From Stagnihabitans lacustris (GTDB lineage Bacteria > Pseudomonadota > Alphaproteobacteria > Rhodobacterales > Rhodobacteraceae), in NCBI RefSeq assembly GCF_025950525.1, contig NZ_JAPDGS010000009.1:1-64000 (forward strand): a stretch of 64,000 nt of DNA, given 5' to 3'. A model generated the notes under the pieces. It saw only the letters and a program-made list of their open reading frames with translations, did no database searches and was not told the DNA's origin. Both the position numbers and the translations under genes were made by a program. Position 1 is the first letter of the stretch, and each line of letters starts with the position of its first letter. Shown here piece after piece: positions 16,089 through 24,667 of the stretch.

Positions 16089-17447
16089 ATGGCATCCGCA
16101 GCAGAGCAGATGGCGGCGAACCTCAGCTGGGGTGCGCTCGGCAAGGCCAGCGACCTGCGCCAGCGCATTTTCTTCACCATCCTGGTGTTGATGGTCTATC
16201 GTCTGGGCACCTATATCCCGGTTCCCGGCATCGACGGGACCGCGCTTAAAAGTTTCATGGAGGGGCAGGGGCAAGGCCTGGGTGGCATGCTCAGCCTCTT
16301 TACCGGCGGCGCCTTGGCCCGCATGGGCATCTTTGCCCTGGGCGTCATGCCCTATATCTCCGCCTCGATCATCGTGCAGCTTCTGGCCTCGATGGTGCCT
16401 GCCCTGGAAAGCCTCAAGAAAGAGGGTGAGCAGGGCCGCAAGAAGATGAACCAATACACCCGCTACGCGACCGTGTTCCTTGCCGCCTTTCAGGGCTGGG
16501 CGATTGCGGCTTCGATCGTGGCGGGCGGGCTGGCCCATGATCCGACGCTGTTCTTCAAGCTGTCCTGCGTGGTGACGCTGGTCGGCGGCACGATGTTCCT
16601 GATGTGGCTGGGCGAGCAGATCACCTCGCGCGGCATCGGCAACGGCGTCTCGCTGATCATCTTTACCGGCATCGTCGCGGAAATCCCTGGCGCCCTGGCG
16701 CAGTTCCTGAGCCAAGGCCGGTCGGGCGTCTTCCCCTGGTGGGTCATCGTCCTGGCCATGGTCTTGGTCGTCGCGGTCATCTTCTTTGTGGTCTTCATGG
16801 AGCGCGCGCTCCGCAAGATCCATATCCAGTATCCCCGCCGTCAGGTGGGCATGAAGATCTATGACGGCGGCTCTAGCCATCTGCCGATCAAGGTGAACCC
16901 GGCGGGCGTGATCCCGGCGATCTTTGCCTCTTCGCTGTTGCTGTTGCCGACGACGCTGGCGACCTTTTCCGGTTCGACCACCAATCCGATCCTGGCGACG
17001 ATCCTGGCCTATCTGGGCGCGGGTCAGCCGCTGTATCTGGTGCTGCAGGGCGGTTTGATTGCCTTCTTTGCCTATTTCTACACGCATAACGTCTCGTTCA
17101 AGACCGATGACGTGGCCGAGAATCTGCAAAAGCAGGGTGGTTTTGTGCCGGGCATCCGTCCGGGCAAGAAGACCCAGGATTACCTGGACTATGTCGTCAA
17201 CCGGGTGCTGGTCATCGGCTCGGCCTACCTGGTCGCGGTCTGCTTCCTGCCGGAAATCCTGCGTTATTACATGAACATCCCCTTCTACTTCGGCGGGACC
17301 TCGGTTCTGATCGTCGTGTCGGTGACCATGGACACGATCAACCAGATCCAGTCCCACATGTTGGCGCACCAGTATGAGGGCCTGATCGAGAAGTCGCAGC
17401 TGCGCGGCCGCAAGCGCACGGCGCCCAAAGCGCCGGCGCGGCGCTGA
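16089..17447 (+). CDS. secY: Protein translocase subunit SecY
   Basis: A 452-residue polytopic inner-membrane protein with about ten membrane helices, the channel of the Sec translocon. N-terminal signature LGTYIPVPGID and the plug-adjacent GGMLSLFTGGALARMGIFALGV are clear, as is SIIVQLL. The C-terminal tail is basic (GRKRTAPKAPARR). SecY in the spc operon between rplO and adk is the normal alphaproteobacterial order. Confidence 0.97.
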   Translation: MASAAEQMAANLSWGALGKASDLRQRIFFTILVLMVYRLGTYIPVPGIDGTALKSFMEGQGQGLGGMLSLFTGGALARMGIFALGVMPYISASIIVQLLASMVPALESLKKEGEQGRKKMNQYTRYATVFLAAFQGWAIAASIVAGGLAHDPTLFFKLSCVVTLVGGTMFLMWLGEQITSRGIGNGVSLIIFTGIVAEIPGALAQFLSQGRSGVFPWWVIVLAMVLVVAVIFFVVFMERALRKIHIQYPRRQVGMKIYDGGSSHLPIKVNPAGVIPAIFASSLLLLPTTLATFSGSTTNPILATILAYLGAGQPLYLVLQGGLIAFFAYFYTHNVSFKTDDVAENLQKQGGFVPGIRPGKKTQDYLDYVVNRVLVIGSAYLVAVCFLPEILRYYMNIPFYFGGTSVLIVVSVTMDTINQIQSHMLAHQYEGLIEKSQLRGRKRTAPKAPARR

Positions 17448-17467
17448 GGCAAAACGTCACGCGATCC

Positions 17468-17493
17468 AAGGGGCCGCTGGAAAGTGGCCCCTT
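17468..17493 (+). terminator. Terminator-like hairpin after secY
   Basis: AAGGGGCC and GGCCCCTT pair perfectly around a short loop containing a second C-G/G-T pair; CTTGCGTT follows. Partial termination between secY and adk is likely. Confidence 0.7.
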
Positions 17494-17545
17494 CTTGCGT
17501 TAACGCGGAAGTGAACGCGTAAGTGAATGGGGAGGGACCTGAATC

Positions 17546-18196
17546 ATGACCAATATCATCCTTCTGGGTCCGCCCGGTGCAGGCAAGGGAACGCAGGCCA
17601 AGCGTCTGGTTGACGACCGCCAGATGGTGCAGCTGTCGACCGGTGACATGCTGCGCGAGGCCAAGACCTCGGGCACCGAAATGGGCAAGCGCGTGGCCGA
17701 TGTGATGGCGCGTGGCGAGCTTGTGACCGACGACATCGTCATCGGCCTGATCGAAGAGAAGCTGAACGGCGCCTCGGGGGGCGGCTTCATCTTTGACGGC
17801 TTTCCCCGCACGCTGAAACAGGCCGATGCCCTGGGTGAGCTTCTGGCGCGTAAGGGCAAGACCCTGGATGCCGTGATCGAGATACAGGTGGATGATGCGG
17901 CCCTGGTGGCGCGCATCTCGGGCCGCTTTACCTGCCGCACCTGCGGCGAGGTCTATCATGACGAGACCAAGCCGACCAAGGCGTCCGGCGTCTGCGACCA
18001 CTGCGGTGGCACCGAGCTGAACCGCCGCGCCGATGACAATGCGGATGCATTGCGCACGCGGCTGGTGGAATATTACAAGAAGACCTCGCCGCTGATCGGC
18101 TATTACTACGCCAAGGGTCAGCTGCATGGCGTCGATGGCATGGCCGAGCCTGACCAGGTGGCCACGGCTGTCGCGAAACTTCTTGACAAGCGTTGA
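17546..18196 (+). CDS. adk: Adenylate kinase, zinc-lid type
   Basis: A 216-residue long-form adenylate kinase (ATP + AMP to 2 ADP). The P-loop GPPGAGKGT is at 8-16 and FDGFPRT near 83-89. The LID carries four cysteines (Cys130, Cys133, Cys150, Cys153), the structural zinc site known from Gram-positive and some proteobacterial enzymes. A GGGGAGGGA ribosome-binding site precedes the ATG. It lies between secY and rpsM. Confidence 0.97.
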   Translation: MTNIILLGPPGAGKGTQAKRLVDDRQMVQLSTGDMLREAKTSGTEMGKRVADVMARGELVTDDIVIGLIEEKLNGASGGGFIFDGFPRTLKQADALGELLARKGKTLDAVIEIQVDDAALVARISGRFTCRTCGEVYHDETKPTKASGVCDHCGGTELNRRADDNADALRTRLVEYYKKTSPLIGYYYAKGQLHGVDGMAEPDQVATAVAKLLDKR

Positions 18197-18213
18197 ATCA
18201 AGGGTTCCGCCCC

Positions 18214-18242
18214 TTGACCTGTGGCTGAAAAGCCCATAAAGC
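18214..18242 (+). promoter_or_regulatory. Probable promoter upstream of rpsM
   Basis: TTGACC, a 17-nt spacer and TAAAGC. It lies 133 nt before rpsM, directly after adk, and would drive rpsM-rpsK-rpoA-rplQ. The terminator-like hairpin at 18250-18280 lies downstream of it, which suggests attenuation if the promoter is real. Confidence 0.5.
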
Positions 18243-18249
18243 GCGGTGT

Positions 18250-18280
18250 CCCGGGGCGGAATCGGCCCGGGGTTCTCTTT
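18250..18280 (+). terminator. Terminator-like hairpin between adk and rpsM
   Basis: CCCGGG pairs with CCCGGG, then a G-G mismatch, then CG/CG closing a GAAT loop; GTTCTCTTTT follows. It may end adk transcripts or act as an attenuator for rpsM. Confidence 0.6.
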
Positions 18281-18374
18281 TGCGCAAGCGGAAGAGGGAT
18301 CGTTCGGGGCTCATGCCCCGGTTGTGAAAAAAGGTTCTGGTGATACGGAACCGCAACTGTAAAGGAAGCTACGC

Positions 18375-18743
18375 GTGGCACGTATTGCTGGCGTCAACAT
18401 CCCCACCGCGAAGCGCGTTCCGATCGCGCTCCAATACATCACCGGCATCGGCGCACATGTTGCCGAGCAGATTTGCTCGGCCCTGAACATCGACCGCGCT
18501 CGCCGTGTCAACCAGCTGACGGATGCCGAAGTGCTCGCGATCCGCGAACACATCGACGCGAACTTCACCGTTGAAGGCGACCTTCGCCGTGAAGTTTCGA
18601 TGAACATCAAGCGTCTGATGGATCTTGGCTGCTACCGCGGCCTGCGTCACCGCAAGGGCCTTCCGGTCCGCGGCCAGCGCACCCACACGAACGCCCGCAC
18701 CCGCAAGGGCCCGGCCAAGCCGATCGCCGGCAAGAAGAAGTAA
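18375..18743 (+). CDS. rpsM: 30S ribosomal protein S13
   Basis: A 122-residue S13 ([26 protein letters not shown]...) of the 30S head, bridging to the 50S. It starts with GTG, preceded by AAAGGAAG. C-terminal [24 protein letters not shown] is standard. rpmJ, which often precedes rpsM in other bacteria, is absent here as expected for alphaproteobacteria. Confidence 0.96.
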   Translation: MARIAGVNIPTAKRVPIALQYITGIGAHVAEQICSALNIDRARRVNQLTDAEVLAIREHIDANFTVEGDLRREVSMNIKRLMDLGCYRGLRHRKGLPVRGQRTHTNARTRKGPAKPIAGKKK

Positions 18744-18755
18744 GGGGTAGATCAG

Positions 18756-19157
18756 ATGGCCAAGGATACCAAGTCCGCCGCTTCGCGTGGCAAGAAGAAA
18801 GAGCGCAAGAACATCGCCGCCGGCGTTGCTCACGTCAATTCTTCGTTCAACAACACCAAGATTCTGATCTCGGACGTCCAGGGCAATGCGATCTCCTGGT
18901 CGTCGGCTGGCACGATGGGCTTCAAGGGTTCGCGCAAGTCGACCCCCTATGCCGCTCAGATGGCTGCCGAAGATGCGGGCCGCAAGGCTCAGGAACATGG
19001 CGTCAAGACGATCGAAGTCGAAGTTCAGGGCCCGGGTTCGGGTCGTGAATCGGCTCTGCGCGCTCTGGCTGCTGTTGGTTTCAACATCACCTCGATCCGC
19101 GACGTGACCCCGCTGGCGCACAATGGCTGCCGCCCGCCCAAGCGTCGCCGCGTCTAA
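18756..19157 (+). CDS. rpsK: 30S ribosomal protein S11
   Basis: A 133-residue S11 (platform; Shine-Dalgarno helix neighbourhood) with a basic N-terminal extension ([19 protein letters not shown]) and the conserved [13 protein letters not shown] and [17 protein letters not shown]. Confidence 0.96.
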   Translation: MAKDTKSAASRGKKKERKNIAAGVAHVNSSFNNTKILISDVQGNAISWSSAGTMGFKGSRKSTPYAAQMAAEDAGRKAQEHGVKTIEVEVQGPGSGRESALRALAAVGFNITSIRDVTPLAHNGCRPPKRRRV

Positions 19158-19173
19158 GCATTACTGACGACCG

Positions 19174-19200
19174 CCGGGCTGCAGGTTCTCTGCGGCCCGG
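19174..19200 (+). other. Hairpin between rpsK and rpoA
   Basis: An 11-bp stem with one T-G wobble (CCGGGCTGCAG / CTGCGGCCCGG) and loop GTTCT, followed by TTTGG. A partial terminator or processing site that could set rpoA level relative to the r-proteins. Confidence 0.6.
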
Positions 19201-19272
19201 TTTGGCTATTCAACGACCCTCGGGCGTCCGCCGTCAAGGACATGGGCAGCGGGCAGGTATGGAGGCGACAGC

Positions 19273-20289
19273 ATGATCCACAAGAACTGGCAAGAATTGA
19301 TCAAGCCGATGCAATTGGCGACCAAGCATGGTCCCGATGCGCAGCGTTCGGCGACTTTGATCGCGGAACCGCTGGAGCGCGGCTTTGGCCTGACCCTGGG
19401 CAATGCCCTGCGTCGGGTTCTGCTCTCCTCGCTGCAAGGCGCGGCGATCACCTCGGTGCAGATCGACAACGTGTTGCACGAGTTCTCCTCGGTGCCGGGC
19501 GTGCGTGAAGACGTCACCGACATCGTCCTGAACCTGAAGGGTGTCCGTCTGAAGATGGATGTCGAAGGTCCGAAGCGCCTGTCGATCTCGGCCAAGGGCC
19601 CGGGCGTCGTGGTGGCTGGCGACATCTCCGAGACTTCGGGGATCGAGATCCTGAACCGCGACCACGTGATCTGTCACCTGGACGATGGCGCCGACCTTTA
19701 CATGGAACTGACGGTCAACACCGGCAAGGGCTATGTCTCGGCCGACAAGAACCGTCCTGAAGATGCGCCGATCGGGTTGATCCCGATTGATGCGATCTTC
19801 TCGCCGGTCAAAAAGGTGTCCTACGAAGTCACCCCGACCCGTGAGGGCCAGGTGCTGGACTATGACAAGCTGACGCTGCGCGTTGAAACCGATGGCTCGC
19901 TGACCCCCGAAGACGCCGTGGCCTATGCCGCGCGCATCCTTCAGGACCAGCTGGCGGTCTTCGTCAACTTCGACGAGCCGGAAGCGGCCGGCAAGGGCGT
20001 GGAAGACAGCGGTTTGGAATTCAACCCGCTGCTGCTGAAGAAGGTCGACGAGCTGGAATTGTCGGTCCGTTCGGCCAACTGCCTGAAGAACGACAACATC
20101 GTCTATATCGGCGATCTGATCCAGAAGACCGAAGCCGAGATGCTGCGCACCCCGAACTTCGGCCGCAAGTCCTTGAACGAAATCAAGGAAGTGCTGTCGG
20201 GCATGGGGCTGCATCTGGGCATGGAAGTCGAAGACTGGCCGCCGGAAAATATCGAAGACCTGGCCAAGCGTTTCGAAGACCAGTTCTAA
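19273..20289 (+). CDS. rpoA: DNA-directed RNA polymerase subunit alpha
   Basis: A 338-residue alpha subunit. The N-terminal dimerisation domain begins [15 protein letters not shown] and includes [22 protein letters not shown]; the C-terminal domain ([25 protein letters not shown]...[14 protein letters not shown]) binds UP elements and activators. GGAGGCGACAGC precedes the ATG. Confidence 0.97.
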   Translation: MIHKNWQELIKPMQLATKHGPDAQRSATLIAEPLERGFGLTLGNALRRVLLSSLQGAAITSVQIDNVLHEFSSVPGVREDVTDIVLNLKGVRLKMDVEGPKRLSISAKGPGVVVAGDISETSGIEILNRDHVICHLDDGADLYMELTVNTGKGYVSADKNRPEDAPIGLIPIDAIFSPVKKVSYEVTPTREGQVLDYDKLTLRVETDGSLTPEDAVAYAARILQDQLAVFVNFDEPEAAGKGVEDSGLEFNPLLLKKVDELELSVRSANCLKNDNIVYIGDLIQKTEAEMLRTPNFGRKSLNEIKEVLSGMGLHLGMEVEDWPPENIEDLAKRFEDQF

Positions 20290-20301
20290 CGAATGGTGCG
20301 T

Positions 20302-20330
20302 GCAAGCACGGCACCCGATGCCGTGCTTGC
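20302..20330 (+). other. Perfect hairpin between rpoA and rplQ
   Basis: A perfect 12-bp inverted repeat (GCAAGCACGGCA / TGCCGTGCTTGC) with loop CCCGA, 12 nt after the rpoA stop. No T run follows. It may protect the rpoA 3' end or reduce read-through into rplQ, which lies 110 nt further on. Confidence 0.6.
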
Positions 20331-20439
20331 CGTCAAACTAAAATGCCCGGACTGCCGGGGAACTTTGGCCTTGCTGGCCCAACGGACGGGGAAAGAACGA
20401 TCCCCCGCCAGACAAAACAAAATGGAATAGGAGACTATC

Positions 20440-20856
20440 ATGAACCATGGTGCTGGCTATCGCCGCCTCAACCGGACCCACGAACACCGCAAGGCGCTGT
20501 TCGCCAACATGTCGGGCTCGCTGATCGAGCATGAGCAGATCAAGACGACCCTGCCGAAGGCGAAAGAACTGCGTCCGATCGTCGAAAAGCTGATCACGCT
20601 GGCCAAGCGCGGCGACCTGCACGCCCGTCGCCAAGCCTCGGCCGCTCTGAAGGAAGAGCGTCTGGTGGCCCGTCTGTTCGAAATCCTTGGGCCGCGCTAC
20701 AAGGACCGTCAGGGTGGTTATGTCCGCGTCCTGAAGGCCGGTTTCCGCTATGGCGACATGGCGCCGATGGCGATCATCGAGTTCGTTGACCGCGATCCGA
20801 ACGCCAAGGGCGCCATCGACCGCGCGCGTCTTGAAGCGCAGGACGCTGCCGAGTAA
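20440..20856 (+). CDS. rplQ: 50S ribosomal protein L17
   Basis: A 138-residue L17 ([24 protein letters not shown]...), close to the tunnel exit. [15 protein letters not shown] is standard. It is the last gene of the ribosomal supercluster and is followed by a strong terminator. Confidence 0.96.
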   Translation: MNHGAGYRRLNRTHEHRKALFANMSGSLIEHEQIKTTLPKAKELRPIVEKLITLAKRGDLHARRQASAALKEERLVARLFEILGPRYKDRQGGYVRVLKAGFRYGDMAPMAIIEFVDRDPNAKGAIDRARLEAQDAAE

Positions 20857-20872
20857 TCGCTCGCGACTTTAC

Positions 20873-20898
20873 CGAAAGGCCCGCGTCATGCGGGCCTT
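20873..20898 (+). terminator. Intrinsic terminator ending the ribosomal cluster
   Basis: A perfect 10-bp stem (AAAGGCCCGC / GCGGGCCTTT) with loop GTCAT and a following TTTT. Confidence 0.92.
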
Positions 20899-20931
20899 TT
20901 GCATTTCTGCCGGCCCGGTTAGGCTCTGCCC

Positions 20932-22227
20932 ATGTCCGACCTTTTCGACTCCCCCAAGCCCAAGACCGAAGCCACGCGTCCCCTTGCTGACCGCCTGCGC
21001 CCGCAGAGCCTGTCAGAGGTCATCGGCCAGGCGCATGTTCTGGGTCCCGAGGGTCCGCTTGGTGCCATGTTGGCCGCCCATTCCCTGTCTTCGCTGATCC
21101 TCTGGGGTCCGCCTGGCGTCGGCAAGACGACCATCGCAAGGCTTCTGGCGCAGGAGACCGACCTCGCCTTCGTGCAGATTTCGGCGATCTTCACCGGCGT
21201 GCCCGACCTGCGGAAAGTCTTTGAGGCCGCGAAACTTCGCCAGAAGGGCACTCTGCTTTTCGTCGACGAGATCCACCGCTTCAACAAGGCGCAGCAAGAC
21301 GGCTTCCTGCCCTATATGGAGGACGGCACGATCCTTCTGGTCGGCGCCACGACGGAAAACCCCTCGTTTGAACTGAACGCCGCGCTTCTCTCCCGCTCCC
21401 AGGTCATCGTCCTGGAACGCCTGACGCCCGCCGACCTCGAACGCCTGACCCTGCGCGCCGAGGCGGAAACCGGCCCCCTCCCCCTGACGGGTCCCGCGCG
21501 TGAGACGCTGATCGAGATGGCCGACGGCGACGGCCGCACGCTTTTAAACCTGATCGAGCAGGTCTCGGCCTGGACCATCGACAAACCGCTGACCCCCGAG
21601 GCGCTTTCCACCCGCCTGATGCGCCGCGCGGCCAAATACGACAAATCGGGCGAAGAGCACTACAACCTCATCTCCGCCCTGCACAAATCCATCCGCGGCT
21701 CTGACCCCGATGCCGCCCTCTACTGGTTGGCCCGTATGCTGGAGGGCGGTGAGGACCCCCGTTTCCTCGCCCGCCGCCTGACCCGCATGGCGGTCGAGGA
21801 CATCGGTTTGGCCGACCCCCAGGCGCAGGAACTCTGCCTCGCAAGCTGGCAGACCTATGAACGCCTCGGCTCCCCCGAAGGCGAACTGGCCCTCGCTCAG
21901 GCGGTCGTCTACCTGGCGCTGGCCCCGAAATCCAACGGCGTTTACAAGGCTTACAAGGCCGCCCGGGTGGCGGCGCGTGAAACCGGCTCTCATCCCCCAC
22001 CCCTGCATATCCGCAACGCCCCCACGAAACTCATGAAGCAGCTCGGCTACGGCGCCGAATATGCCTATGACCACGACCAGGAAGATGCGTTCTCGGGCCA
22101 GAACTATTTCCCCGACGGCATGAAGCGCCCGGTCTATTACGCCCCACCCGAACGCGGTTTTGAACGCGAGCTGATCAAGCGCATCGACTATTTTGCCAAG
22201 CTCCGCGCCCGTCGCAACGCCGAGTAG
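20932..22227 (+). CDS. rarA: Replication-associated recombination protein A (RarA/MgsA)
   Basis: A 431-residue AAA+ ATPase of the clamp-loader-like RarA/WRNIP1 family, which acts at stalled forks. Walker A GPPGVGKTT is at 59-67, Walker B VDEIHRF at 111-117, and sensor-1 region GATTENPSFELNAALLSR follows. The C-terminal part with LHKSIRGSDPDAALYWLARML is the tetramerisation/RarA domain. The ATG lies just after the rplQ terminator. Confidence 0.95.
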   Translation: MSDLFDSPKPKTEATRPLADRLRPQSLSEVIGQAHVLGPEGPLGAMLAAHSLSSLILWGPPGVGKTTIARLLAQETDLAFVQISAIFTGVPDLRKVFEAAKLRQKGTLLFVDEIHRFNKAQQDGFLPYMEDGTILLVGATTENPSFELNAALLSRSQVIVLERLTPADLERLTLRAEAETGPLPLTGPARETLIEMADGDGRTLLNLIEQVSAWTIDKPLTPEALSTRLMRRAAKYDKSGEEHYNLISALHKSIRGSDPDAALYWLARMLEGGEDPRFLARRLTRMAVEDIGLADPQAQELCLASWQTYERLGSPEGELALAQAVVYLALAPKSNGVYKAYKAARVAARETGSHPPPLHIRNAPTKLMKQLGYGAEYAYDHDQEDAFSGQNYFPDGMKRPVYYAPPERGFERELIKRIDYFAKLRARRNAE

Positions 22228-22279
22228 GCAATCAGCCGAAACACTGTCGTCGGATCAAGAAGCGCCGCTCTTTCTCTTT

Positions 22280-22323
22280 CATACTGGCATAAATATTCCG
22301 GGGGTGCGGGGGCTGGCCCCCGC
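22280..22323 (+). other. Candidate 3'-end element after rarA
   Basis: CATACTGGCATAAATATTCC leads into a G-rich stretch and the hairpin GCGGGGGC-TG-GCCCCCGC. From memory, similar (A)AATAT(C/T)CCGGGGG...GGGGGC...GCCCCC sequences are common at gene ends in Rhodobacteraceae. A related G-rich hairpin lies 3' of the sixA-like gene (29301-29328). Function may be transcript-end stabilisation or termination. The fluoride-riboswitch consensus is not present here. Confidence 0.4.
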
Positions 22324-22363
22324 GACGGTTGACATTTCGCACCGTCCGCCCCAAGGAAACCTG

Positions 22364-22711
22364 ATGTTCACCCTTCTTCAGATCGCGCTTGGCGGCGCGG
22401 CGGGCTCTGTCCTGCGTTATCTGACCGTTTCCACGGTCGGGGCGCCTTGGGGCACGGCCGCGGTCAATGTCGCAGGCTGCTTTGCCATGGGCGTCCTGGC
22501 CACGCTTCTGGCCAGACACCCGCTGGCCCCGCTGTTCCTGACCGGCCTTCTGGGCGGCTTCACCACATTTTCAGCCTTCTCGCTGGATACTCTCAGGCTG
22601 ACCCAATCCGGCCGCCTGGCCGAGGCCGCGCTTTACGCCGGCGCCTCCGTTCTTCTCTCGCTGGCCGCCGTCGCAATCGGCGCCGCCCTGACTCAAAGGC
22701 TGCTGCCATGA
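22364..22711 (+). CDS. crcB: Fluoride efflux channel CrcB/Fluc
   Basis: A 115-residue protein with four membrane helices and the Fluc signature GGFTTFSAFSLDTLRL near residues 73-88, plus GGAAGSVLRYL at the N-terminus. These small dual-topology dimers export fluoride. The ATG at 22364 follows CAAGGAAAC. Its stop overlaps the start of the pseudouridine synthase (ATGA), so the two are coupled. Confidence 0.93.
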   Translation: MFTLLQIALGGAAGSVLRYLTVSTVGAPWGTAAVNVAGCFAMGVLATLLARHPLAPLFLTGLLGGFTTFSAFSLDTLRLTQSGRLAEAALYAGASVLLSLAAVAIGAALTQRLLP

Positions 22712-23742
22712 CCGCCGTGCAACTGATCACCGTCACCGAGGACGAGGGCGAAAGCCGCCTCGACCGCTGGATGAAAAAGCACTTCCCCCAGATCACGCAA
22801 GGCGCCATCGAAAAGATGTGCCGCAAGGGCGAGATCCGGGTGGACAAGGGCCGCGTCAAGGCCAGCGACCGCGTGGCCCCGGGGATGGAGATCCGCATCC
22901 CGCCACTGCCCGACACCCCCGCGCCCGAGCATGAAAACGCTGGCATGTCGAAGTCCGACGCCCAGATGATCCAGGACTGCGTGATCTGGAAGGACGAACA
23001 CATGATCGTCCTGAACAAGCCGCCGGGCCTGCCGTCTCAAGGCGGTTCCGGCCTTGGAGAGCGTCACGTGGATGGCCTCGCCGAAGCGTTGAAGTTCGGC
23101 TACAAGGACAAGCCCAAGCTGGTGCACCGTCTGGACAAGGACACCTCTGGCCTTCTGATGCTGGCGCGCACCGACCGCGTGGCGCGCCGCCTGTCCGAGG
23201 CCCTGCGCCACCGCGAGGCGCGCAAGATCTATTGGGCGCTGGTCGCCGGTGTGCCCAACCCGAAACAGGGTTCGGTCAAGTTTGGCCTGATGAAGACCTC
23301 GGCCGGGCGCGGCGATGACAAGATGATCTGCATCCATCCGGCCAAGATGGGCGATTATCCCGATGCGAAACGGGCGCAGACCGACTTTTTCACGCTGTGG
23401 TTCCTTAGCACCCGCATGTCGTGGATGGCCCTGGAGCCCGTGACGGGCCGCACCCACCAACTGCGCGCCCATATGGCAGAGCTTGGGCATCCGATCATTG
23501 GTGACGGCAAATATGGTGGGTCGACGGCGGAAAACATGGGCGATGGCTGGGGCGCAGGCACCGGCGGCGACATGTCGCGCAAGCTGCATCTGCATGCCCG
23601 CATGCTGACGGTCGAACATCCTGTGACCGGCAAGGTCATGACCTTTACCGCGCCTTTGCCCGACCACATGGCCAAGACCTGGAAGATGCTTGACTGGAAA
23701 GAAAACGATGTCCCCGCGGACCCTTTCACCTATCGGCAATAA
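22708..23742 (+). CDS. rluC: RluA-family 23S rRNA pseudouridine synthase (RluC-like)
   Basis: A 344-residue enzyme with an N-terminal S4 RNA-binding domain (SRLDRWMKKHFPQITQGAIEKMCRKGEI) and the catalytic motif HRLDKDTSGLLMLARTD containing the nucleophilic Asp. C-terminal GRTHQLRAHMAELGHPIIGDGKYGG is standard for RluA/C/D. Assignment to RluC rather than RluD is by overall resemblance. It overlaps crcB by 4 nt and abuts the ATP12 gene with no spacer. Confidence 0.88.
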   Translation: MTAVQLITVTEDEGESRLDRWMKKHFPQITQGAIEKMCRKGEIRVDKGRVKASDRVAPGMEIRIPPLPDTPAPEHENAGMSKSDAQMIQDCVIWKDEHMIVLNKPPGLPSQGGSGLGERHVDGLAEALKFGYKDKPKLVHRLDKDTSGLLMLARTDRVARRLSEALRHREARKIYWALVAGVPNPKQGSVKFGLMKTSAGRGDDKMICIHPAKMGDYPDAKRAQTDFFTLWFLSTRMSWMALEPVTGRTHQLRAHMAELGHPIIGDGKYGGSTAENMGDGWGAGTGGDMSRKLHLHARMLTVEHPVTGKVMTFTAPLPDHMAKTWKMLDWKENDVPADPFTYRQ

Positions 23743-24447
23743 ATGAGCTGGGCCCCGAAACGCTTTTGGAAAACCGCCACCGTTCAGGCCTTGCCGGACG
23801 GTTGGGCGGTGCTGTTGGACACACGGCCGGTCAAGACCCCGGCCAAGACGCCGCTGGTTCTGCCGACCGAGGGGCTGGCGCAGCTTGTGGCTGCGGAATG
23901 GGATGCGCAGACGGGCAAGATCGACCCCTCTGCCATGCCTGCCACTCGGATGGCCAATTCCGCGCTGGACAAGGTGTCGCCCATGGTGCCCGCCGTGGCC
24001 GATCACCTGGCGGAATATGGCGGCAGCGACCTTCTGTGCTATCGCGCCGAAAAGCCTGCGGCTCTGGTCCGCCGCCATGCCGAGGCCTGGGACCCGCTGC
24101 TGGACTGGGCCGCCGACCACCTGGGCGCGCGGCTGACCGTGACCCAGGGCGTCATCCACGTCGCCCAACCGCCCCAGACGCTTGAGGCGCTGCGGGCCCA
24201 TGTGCGGACCTATGGTCCTTTTCACCTGGCCGCGTTCCATGACCTTGTGGCCATCTCGGGCTCGTTGATCCTGGCGCTGGCCGTGGCCAAGTCGCGCCTT
24301 GCCGCCACAGAGGCCTGGGAACTCGCCCGAATCGACGAGGCCTTTCAGGCCGAAGAATGGGGCGAGGACGAAGAAGCCGCAGAGATCGCCGCCCTCAAAC
24401 GTGCCGACTTCCTGTCGGCTGCGCGCTTCTTTGCCCTTGCCGGGTAA
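23743..24447 (+). CDS. ATP12-family F1-ATPase assembly chaperone
   Basis: A 234-residue protein beginning MSWAPKRFWKTATVQALPDGWAVLLDTRPVKTPAK, the typical ATP12 N-terminus; GTGPF-type and TYGPFHLAAFHDLV blocks follow. ATP12 binds F1 alpha subunits during ATP synthase assembly; it is found in mitochondria and alphaproteobacteria. The start codon directly follows the rlu stop (TAAATG), giving a crcB-rlu-atp12 operon. Confidence 0.9.
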   Translation: MSWAPKRFWKTATVQALPDGWAVLLDTRPVKTPAKTPLVLPTEGLAQLVAAEWDAQTGKIDPSAMPATRMANSALDKVSPMVPAVADHLAEYGGSDLLCYRAEKPAALVRRHAEAWDPLLDWAADHLGARLTVTQGVIHVAQPPQTLEALRAHVRTYGPFHLAAFHDLVAISGSLILALAVAKSRLAATEAWELARIDEAFQAEEWGEDEEAAEIAALKRADFLSAARFFALAG

Positions 24448-24667
24448 GTTTATTGCCTGACAGGAAGGCAGCGCAGGGGGTTCTTTTCGTCCTCCACAGC
24501 AAAAGCGACCAAAAATGCCGCATTCGCCGCGGGCATTGTTATATTCTTGACCAATGAAACCGCTTTGACCGATCATGCACGACACTGACGGGGTAACTCG
24601 TCCTTGCCTGGTGCAAAATCAGGCATAGATAACCGCTCTGCCAAACAGAGCATTCAGGGAGACATGG

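Noticed and set aside
18197-18374. rpmJ (L36) gene before rpsM
   Set aside because: No ORF with the L36 Cys/His pattern is present in any frame of the spacer.
22228-22363. Fluoride riboswitch upstream of crcB
   Set aside because: The conserved fluoride-aptamer sequence blocks are not visible; the spacer instead holds a G-rich 3'-end-type hairpin.
22693-24585. Long minus-strand ORF (630 codons) opposite the rlu and ATP12 genes
   Set aside because: High-GC shadow frame; the plus strand carries two clear conserved proteins with overlapping starts and stops.
24448-24667. NtrC or sigma-54 control site upstream of bztA
   Set aside because: A TGGTGCA half-site occurs, but no second half and no GG-N10-GC promoter element could be found.
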